A stretch of DNA of 5,182 nt from DAOTVD01 sp034437075 (lineage in GTDB: Bacteria > Chloroflexota > Anaerolineae > Aggregatilineales > J027): assembly GCA_034437075.1 (NCBI GenBank), contig DAOTVD010000018.1, forward strand, positions 1 to 5,182, in the 5' to 3' direction. The position numbers were made by a program, and so were the translations under genes. This document shows positions 1-3,873 of this stretch, in pieces. The notes under the pieces were generated by a model. That model worked only from the letters and a program-made list of their open reading frames with translations, had not been told where the DNA came from and searched no databases. Position 1 is the first letter of the stretch. Every line of letters begins with the position of its first letter.

Positions 1-90
1 CCGCGCGGGCGGGTTGCCACTCGTCTAGCTTATGAGCATCTCGGGCTAGATTACACACGCTCGAAGCCCTATCAGCAAAACTTATTGTAG
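1..90 (+). CDS. ruvB: RuvB C-terminal end (Holliday junction branch-migration ATPase), 5'-partial
   Basis: The frame starting at base 1 is open from the window edge to a TAG at 88-90 and gives 29 residues. They begin PRGRVATRLAYEHLGLDY, which matches the extreme C-terminus of RuvB: the winged-helix DNA-binding domain ends with a (T)PRGR-x-A-T segment followed by a short helix of the AY-x-H-x-G type. RuvB is the hexameric AAA+ motor that, with RuvA, drives branch migration of Holliday junctions in the cytoplasm. Only this tail is visible, so the Walker motifs cannot be checked. The gene lies 3 bp upstream of the DUF2905 gene and in the same reading frame, and leads into queA, an order found in many bacteria. 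Identification rests on the conserved tail motif plus this context. Confidence 0.85.
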   Translation, partial: PRGRVATRLAYEHLGLDYTRSKPYQQNLL

Positions 91-93
91 GCT

Positions 94-333
94 ATGGATT
101 TAGAAAGTTTCGGACGGTTATTGTTTCTGTTAGGTGCCGGGATCGCGCTGCTCGGCCTGGTGTTGCTGGGCGCTAGCCAGGTGCCGTTTTTGCGCGGATT
201 TGGCAACCTACCCGGCGATATTCGCATCGAGGGCAATGGGTTTACTTGCTTTGCGCCCATCGTCAGCATGTTACTGTTGAGCATTATCTTATCCGTGATT
301 CTGAACGTGATAGCGAGGATTATCAGCCGATGA
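94..333 (+). CDS. DUF2905 family small membrane protein
   Basis: This 79-residue protein has two predicted membrane helices, about residues 7-29 and 53-75. Between them is a short loop containing FGNLPGDIRIEGNGFTCF (residues 36-53), the signature of the DUF2905 family; the LPGD-I-R-I-E part is the most conserved. Length is normal for the family. No biochemical function is known to me. Family members are often found beside ruvB or queA, as here. The ATG lies 3 bp after the ruvB stop with only a weak GTAGG upstream (87-91), so translation probably depends on ribosomes finishing ruvB. Its own stop overlaps the queA start as ATGA (330-333). With short ends and two helices, it is probably a small inner-membrane hairpin protein. 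Functional linkage to RuvB or QueA is inferred from position only. Confidence 0.9.
   Translation: MDLESFGRLLFLLGAGIALLGLVLLGASQVPFLRGFGNLPGDIRIEGNGFTCFAPIVSMLLLSIILSVILNVIARIISR
315..319 (+). promoter_or_regulatory. Ribosome binding site fixing the queA start
   Basis: GAGGA lies 10 nt upstream of the ATG at 330, inside the DUF2905 coding region. It supports 330 as the queA start rather than the longer in-frame opening at 246, which would run across most of the second DUF2905 membrane helix and add 28 residues not found in QueA. Confidence 0.6.
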
Positions 334-1433
334 AGCTGCAAGATTTCGATTATCATCTGCCCCCCGAGCGCATCGCGCAGACCCCCGCCGAACCGCGCGA
401 TAGTGCCCGTTTGATGGTCATCCATCGCGAAACGGGCGAGCTAGAGCATAAAGTCTTCAGCGACATCCTCGGTTACATCCGCCCGCAGGATGTGCTCGTC
501 GTGAATCAGACTCGCGTGATCCCCGCGCGCCTGGCCGCCACGAAAAAAGACACGGGTGGCGCGGCGGAAATCTTGCTATTGCAACGCCTGGACGAAACAC
601 GTTGGCGCACGATTGTCGGTGGCCAAAAGCTAACCACCGGAACCGTGCTCGTGGTGGCGCGCGACGATACGACCGTCGAGGCGACAATTGAAGAAGAATT
701 GGAAGAAGCCGAACGGATCGTGCGTTTTAGCGAGCCGCTGGGCGACAAACTCGATGCGCTGGGCATCATGCCTCTGCCGCCCTATATTCACCGCCCGCTG
801 GATGACCCCGAGCGTTACCAGACCGTTTACGCCCGGCACGAAGGCTCGGCGGCGGCACCGACGGCAGGCTTGCACTTTACGGGCGATCTGCTCATGGCAA
901 TCCAGCGTCAGGGGACGCAAATTGCCTACTGCACGTTACACATCGGGCTAGACACCTTCGCGCCGGTCAAGGTCGAGAATATCGAAGACCACCACATTCA
1001 CCGCGAACGCGCGATTCTTTCGGCTGAAGACGCGCGCTTGATAAACGAGGCCAAATTGGCAGGCGGGCGCATTATCGCCGTGGGTACGACCAGCACGCGC
1101 ACCCTGGAAACCGCTGCGTTGCGCTCTTTGGCTTTTAGCACACAGGCGAATGTGCCCGAGAGCATCATGCAAACCCTGGCCAACTTGCCGGACGGCATAT
1201 GCCCCTGGCGGCCTGTGGTGGCCATTGACGAAGAAACCGATTTATACATTATGCCCGGCTTTCAATATCGCGCTGTGAATGCACTTATCACGAATTTTCA
1301 TTTGCCAAAATCAACACTGCTCATGATGATTAGCGCTTTTGCCGGGCGCGAGCTCATCTTGCGCGCTTACACAGAAGCTGTCGAGCAAAACTACCGATTC
1401 TATTCGCTGGGTGACGCCACGTTAATTCTTTAG
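330..1433 (+). CDS. queA: S-adenosylmethionine:tRNA ribosyltransferase-isomerase QueA
   Basis: QueA transfers and isomerises the ribosyl part of SAM onto 7-aminomethyl-7-deazaguanine in tRNA, giving epoxyqueuosine at wobble position 34 of GUN-anticodon tRNAs. The 367 residues carry family signatures throughout: the DFDYHLPPERIAQTP opening (5-19), VVNQTRVIPARL (57-68), YQTVYARHEGS then APTAGLHFT (163-184), HIGLDTFAPVKVENIEDHH (204-222), AVGTTSTRTLETA (250-262), TNFHLPKSTLLMM (321-333) and YRFYSLGDA (355-363). The start is chosen for the ATGA overlap with DUF2905, the GAGGA site at 315-319 and the expected N-terminus. The protein is longer than the usual 340-356 residues because about 20-25 extra residues lie between TLETA and the YIMPGFQY segment (roughly 263-303). 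No tgt gene follows in the window. All core motifs are intact, so it should be active. Confidence 0.97.
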   Translation: MKLQDFDYHLPPERIAQTPAEPRDSARLMVIHRETGELEHKVFSDILGYIRPQDVLVVNQTRVIPARLAATKKDTGGAAEILLLQRLDETRWRTIVGGQKLTTGTVLVVARDDTTVEATIEEELEEAERIVRFSEPLGDKLDALGIMPLPPYIHRPLDDPERYQTVYARHEGSAAAPTAGLHFTGDLLMAIQRQGTQIAYCTLHIGLDTFAPVKVENIEDHHIHRERAILSAEDARLINEAKLAGGRIIAVGTTSTRTLETAALRSLAFSTQANVPESIMQTLANLPDGICPWRPVVAIDEETDLYIMPGFQYRAVNALITNFHLPKSTLLMMISAFAGRELILRAYTEAVEQNYRFYSLGDATLIL

Positions 1434-1436
1434 GAG
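1432..1436 (+). promoter_or_regulatory. Ribosome binding site of the methyltransferase gene, overlapping the queA stop
   Basis: AGGAG overlaps the queA stop codon (TAG, 1431-1433) and lies 9 nt before the ATG at 1446. This is the strongest Shine-Dalgarno on the + strand of the window. The overlap suggests that ribosomes ending queA re-initiate on the next gene. Confidence 0.75.
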
Positions 1437-1445
1437 TATCAAGAT

Positions 1446-2228
1446 ATGAACGACGGACACCAGACCGTTAGCCATCGTTTCGGCCAGGCGGCGCGGCGCT
1501 ACGCTTCAGCAGCCATCCATGCGCGCGGCGCGGATTTAGATTGGCTAATCGAAGCGCATCCCTTGACGGGCGACGAACGGGTGCTGGACATCGGCACGGG
1601 TACGGGGCACGTCGCGCTGGCCTTCGCGCCGCATGTGGCAACCGTCGAGGGCCTGGACATCACGCCTGAAATGCTCGACCTAGCGCGGGCGGGTGCCGCC
1701 GAACGCGGCCTAGACAATGTCGCGTTTATCGCTGGCGCTGCGGAAAACATCCCCCGCACCGAAGCATTATACGATGTCGTTGTATCGCGTTGGTGTGCGC
1801 ACCATTACCAGGATATTCGGGGTGCGCTCGCAGAAATCGCGCGTGTGTTGCGCCCTGGGGGCGTCTTCTTGTTGGTGGATGCGGTCGTGCCCGCCGTGCC
1901 GCGTATCGATACGGTCATCAATACGCTAGAGAAATTACGTGATGGCGGGCATGTGCGCAATTACAGCCTGCCCGAATGGTTGCAATACACAGAAGATGTC
2001 GGGCTGCACCCGTCTGTTTTGCATGAATGGGCGTTGCGCTTGGATGGCGACGATTGGATTGCGCGTATCGGCACCCCAGCGGTCTACGAGGCCGCTATCC
2101 GGCAATTGTTGGCCGATGCCGAACCAGACAGCCAATCCCTGCTGGGCATGACAGGCGAGCATGACCCGGCAGGCTGGGGGTTTAATCTGCCTGCTATGCT
2201 GCTGAAAGCAACCAAGCACACGGTATGA
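1446..2228 (+). CDS. Class I SAM-dependent methyltransferase, YcgJ/UbiE-like
   Basis: A 260-residue cytoplasmic methyltransferase of the Rossmann-fold class I type. Motif I, the SAM-binding glycine loop, is VLDIGTGTGHVA (46-57). The acidic residue expected to contact the SAM ribose is D71 in VEGLDIT. The motif IV region is DVVVSRWCAHHYQD (110-123), and the post-motif ARVLRPGGVFLLVD spans 132-145. From memory the protein matches Bacillus subtilis YcgJ along much of its length: the HH pair, the LVD strand, the LRD-x-x-HVR-x-x-SL-x-EW segment (164-178) and the late DDWI-x-R-x-GTPA segment (202-212). It is therefore closer to YcgJ than to true UbiE/MenG. The YcgJ substrate is not known to me, so no substrate is assigned. 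It is the third gene after ruvB, translated from a site overlapping the queA stop, which suggests co-expression but not a shared pathway. Confidence 0.93.
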   Translation: MNDGHQTVSHRFGQAARRYASAAIHARGADLDWLIEAHPLTGDERVLDIGTGTGHVALAFAPHVATVEGLDITPEMLDLARAGAAERGLDNVAFIAGAAENIPRTEALYDVVVSRWCAHHYQDIRGALAEIARVLRPGGVFLLVDAVVPAVPRIDTVINTLEKLRDGGHVRNYSLPEWLQYTEDVGLHPSVLHEWALRLDGDDWIARIGTPAVYEAAIRQLLADAEPDSQSLLGMTGEHDPAGWGFNLPAMLLKATKHTV

Positions 2229-2234
2229 TGAACG

Positions 2235-2714
2235 ATGGTCTCGGGCGATTGGCTGGCGCTGTTTGACTGGCTAGGGATTAGCCAGTGTGGCCGCTTGCTC
2301 ACGCGCTTGCGCCAGGATGATACCGACGCTGCGCTGGCAGAATTACGGGCGCGCGGCTGGCTGACTAACGGACGCTTGCAAGGGGCCTATTTGCGTGGGG
2401 TTGATCTGCATTTTGAGGATTTACACGACGCCGATTTACGTGGCGCTGACTTAAGCTTTGCCAATTTGTGGGATACAAATTTGCAAAATGCCCGGCTCGG
2501 GCGCGCGCGTTTATGGCGCGCGGATTTGGAACAGGCCGACCTGCGCGGTGCAGATTTGCGCGAAGCGGATTTAGAAAAGGCTATTCTGTGGGGTGCTATC
2601 TTGCCCGATGGCGATAGGTGGCACACGGGCTACGACATGACACGCTTCACAGACGCTGCATCCGATTACTATGGCGAACCGCCCGCGTATGCATCGCGCT
2701 TGCACCACCGTTAA
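2235..2714 (+). CDS. Pentapeptide-repeat protein
   Basis: A 159-residue protein in three parts. Residues 1-50 form an N-terminal segment (hydrophobic DWLALFDWLG, then a charged helix ending LRARGWL). Residues 51-125 hold fifteen uninterrupted pentapeptides of the A(D/N)LXX type, for example ADLRG, ADLSF, ANLWD, ADLEQ and ADLRE. Residues 126-159 form a short acidic/aromatic tail. Such repeats form a right-handed square beta-helix; fifteen units would give nearly four coils. Known relatives range from DNA-mimic gyrase protectors (Qnr, MfpA) to proteins of unknown role. Nothing here proves gyrase binding, and this helix is shorter than in Qnr. No signal peptide is evident. A TGA at 2229-2231 blocks upstream extension, so ATG 2235 is the first possible start, although no clear Shine-Dalgarno precedes it. 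It lies 6 bp after the methyltransferase stop. Confidence 0.9.
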   Translation: MVSGDWLALFDWLGISQCGRLLTRLRQDDTDAALAELRARGWLTNGRLQGAYLRGVDLHFEDLHDADLRGADLSFANLWDTNLQNARLGRARLWRADLEQADLRGADLREADLEKAILWGAILPDGDRWHTGYDMTRFTDAASDYYGEPPAYASRLHHR

Positions 2715-2719
2715 AGCGC
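2696..2719. terminator. Possible weak hairpin at the convergent gene junction
   Basis: GCGCTT (2696-2701) and AAGCGC (2714-2719) form a perfect 6-bp inverted repeat with a 12-nt loop, spanning the stop codon of the pentapeptide gene and the 6-bp gap to the convergent phosphoribosyltransferase gene. No T-run follows on either strand, so it is not a classical intrinsic terminator. It could still slow polymerase or stabilise transcript ends. It is the only hairpin I noticed at this junction. Confidence 0.2.
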
Positions 2720-2720
2720 A

Positions 2721-3263
2721 TCAGATTTGCGGGTCGAGTTCTTCGGTGCGGTCAAGCCCCCGGTCAATCTCCCACGGGTAGATGACGTAGGCATTCGTCA
2801 GTGCGCCGTAAAAACTGGGCTTTTCATCCGCAAACAGCGAGCGGTACGGATTAAAATGAAATACGCACGTATAAACGGTAGCTTGGGCCGCTTCTAAACG
2901 GCCTTTGATGGACATGCTCGTGCGGCCACTGCCCCAAACATCATCCACCAACAGAAGTTGGCGCCCGCGTAGTAAGTCAGTTTCAGGGAATTGTAAAAAT
3001 GACGGCAACGCGAACTTACTGGTCTGTGGATGGGTAAATTCGGTATAGCCCTGGTCGTTGAATCGCACGGCGGCTGTAAGCACATAGGTCAGATCGAGCG
3101 CTTCGGCCAATAAACCGCCGGGTATGAGCCCGCCGCGCGTCACCATAACAATACCATCGAAGCCACGCACCGCTTGAATCTGTAACACCAAATGGTCCAC
3201 AATACGGTCTACTTCTTCCCAAGTTACCAGTTCGTGGCGAATGGGCTCATTCGGACTATTCAT
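2721..3263 (-). CDS. Type I phosphoribosyltransferase, COG2236/Gpt-like
   Basis: The 180-residue protein has the type I PRTase hallmarks. The PRPP-binding motif is LLLVDDVWGSGRTS (103-116), with the paired Asp 107-108 and a Ser in place of the common Thr of the TG-x-T loop. The pyrophosphate loop region is VTRGGLIPGGLLAEAL (41-56), and YPWE (162-165) lies near the C-terminus. YPWE with this layout recalls the COG2236 group of purine-type PRTases, which convert a base plus PRPP to a nucleoside monophosphate. Hypoxanthine, guanine or xanthine is the likely substrate, but the hood residues that decide this cannot be assigned by eye. The start is supported by GGAG 6 nt upstream. The gene has its own promoter in the 55-bp gap after the YkgJ-like gene and ends 6 bp from the convergent pentapeptide gene. 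It may act in purine salvage, in the cytoplasm. Confidence 0.92.
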   Translation of the reverse strand: MNSPNEPIRHELVTWEEVDRIVDHLVLQIQAVRGFDGIVMVTRGGLIPGGLLAEALDLTYVLTAAVRFNDQGYTEFTHPQTSKFALPSFLQFPETDLLRGRQLLLVDDVWGSGRTSMSIKGRLEAAQATVYTCVFHFNPYRSLFADEKPSFYGALTNAYVIYPWEIDRGLDRTEELDPQI

Positions 3264-3269
3264 ATTGCT

Positions 3270-3273
3270 CTCC
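3270..3273 (-). promoter_or_regulatory. Ribosome binding site of the phosphoribosyltransferase gene
   Basis: Read on the - strand, GGAG (3273 to 3270, within GGAGAGC) lies 6 nt before the ATG at 3263. This is a clear Shine-Dalgarno and supports the annotated start. Confidence 0.7.
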
Positions 3274-3287
3274 GCTGCTCTATTTAG

Positions 3288-3312
3288 CGAGCGATTATAG
3301 GTTTTTCGCTCG
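3288..3312. repeat. Inverted repeat enclosing the -10 box (possible operator)
   Basis: CGAGCGA (3288-3294) and TCGCTCG (3306-3312) are perfect 7-bp inverted arms around an 11-nt centre. The dyad covers the -10 box, most of the -10/-35 spacer and the likely start point of the phosphoribosyltransferase promoter. No T-run follows on either strand, so a terminator is less likely than a protein-binding operator. No known regulator motif is recognised. Confidence 0.45.
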
Positions 3313-3322
3313 GTTGCGTCAA
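3294..3322 (-). promoter_or_regulatory. Near-consensus sigma70-type promoter for the phosphoribosyltransferase gene
   Basis: On the - strand, TTGACG (3322-3317, five of six consensus bases) is followed by an exact 17-nt spacer and a perfect TATAAT (3299-3294). The -35 box overlaps the TGA stop of the upstream YkgJ-like gene. Transcription would start near 3287-3288, leaving a short leader of about 24 nt that contains the GGAG site. It suggests that the phosphoribosyltransferase gene can be transcribed independently of the two genes before it. Confidence 0.75.
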
Positions 3323-3873
3323 CCAGCGCCCGTGTCCAACGCGCTCGCTGATTTCCATTTCAGGTGAATTTGCACCGCTTCGATCACGTTATAGATGATG
3401 GGACAACGGCCAACCCCACCCAAAATATGCCCCAATTGCCATCGAAAGTCGGGGGTAAACTCAGGATATGCGCGGCAAGACTCGGGCCGCTGAGGGTACA
3501 CTCCACACAGCTTATCCTGCAAAAATGGGCACGGCGCAGCCTTGAGCATTCCCCATTCTTCGACCGCCTGCGCGCGTTCATGGTCGATATATGTCGCCCG
3601 AATTGTCTGCACGTCTTGCCCCAGACCAGCGGCCAGATGCTGCACATCCTGCGGCGTGACGTACACAGCCAATGAACGACAACAGTGTGCACATTCGGTG
3701 CAATCAATCGCCGCGATAATCGGCGCGGCCAGAGCCTCGACCAGTGCATCAAATTGGGCGTCCGTATGGACATCATCTTCCACATAGTAACGAAAGGCGT
3801 CGTAATCGTCGGCCCGTGCCTGAGCGGCGTGGCGAAGTGTTTCGAGGTCTGTCACAAGGTAGGGCAGGGTCAT
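3319..3873 (-). CDS. YkgJ-family cysteine-cluster protein (CxxCxxCC metal-binding)
   Basis: The 184-residue protein has the YkgJ (UPF0153/zinc- or iron-chelating domain) pattern. C-x2-C-x2-CC is at Cys 58, 61, 64 and 65, followed by P-C-P-F-L (Cys 115), C-G-V-Y-P-x-RP-x-x-CR-x-YP (Cys 123 and 133) and a final Cys 157. These eight cysteines probably bind a metal ion or an iron-sulfur cluster; the metal and role of the family are unsettled. Residues 1-50 form an acidic, mostly helical extension before the cluster. There is no signal peptide, so it is cytoplasmic. The start overlaps the stop of the preceding histidine-kinase-like gene as ATGA (3873-3870). There is no good Shine-Dalgarno, only an A-rich stretch, so translational coupling is likely. 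Stop to the next gene is 55 bp, which contains a separate promoter. Confidence 0.9.
   Translation of the reverse strand: MTLPYLVTDLETLRHAAQARADDYDAFRYYVEDDVHTDAQFDALVEALAAPIIAAIDCTECAHCCRSLAVYVTPQDVQHLAAGLGQDVQTIRATYIDHERAQAVEEWGMLKAAPCPFLQDKLCGVYPQRPESCRAYPEFTPDFRWQLGHILGGVGRCPIIYNVIEAVQIHLKWKSASALDTGAG

Noticed and set aside
246..329. Extended N-terminus of QueA (28 extra residues)
   Set aside because: It overlaps most of the second DUF2905 membrane helix in another frame. The ATG at 330 has GAGGA 10 nt upstream and gives the expected QueA N-terminus.
72..425. Minus-strand open frame of 117 codons opposite DUF2905 and the queA start
   Set aside because: It is antisense to two well-supported genes, and its translation shows no family features.
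2385..2609. DNA tandem repeat or CRISPR-like array
   Set aside because: The periodicity is at the protein level (five residues) with diverged nucleotides. There are no identical repeats or spacers.
2387..2626. Minus-strand Lys/Ser/Arg-rich repetitive frame
   Set aside because: It is an antisense reflection of the pentapeptide repeat codons, not an independent repeat protein.
3288..3312. Intrinsic terminator for the YkgJ-like gene
   Set aside because: The 7-bp dyad has no T-run after either arm, and it coincides with a near-perfect promoter, so an operator is the better reading.
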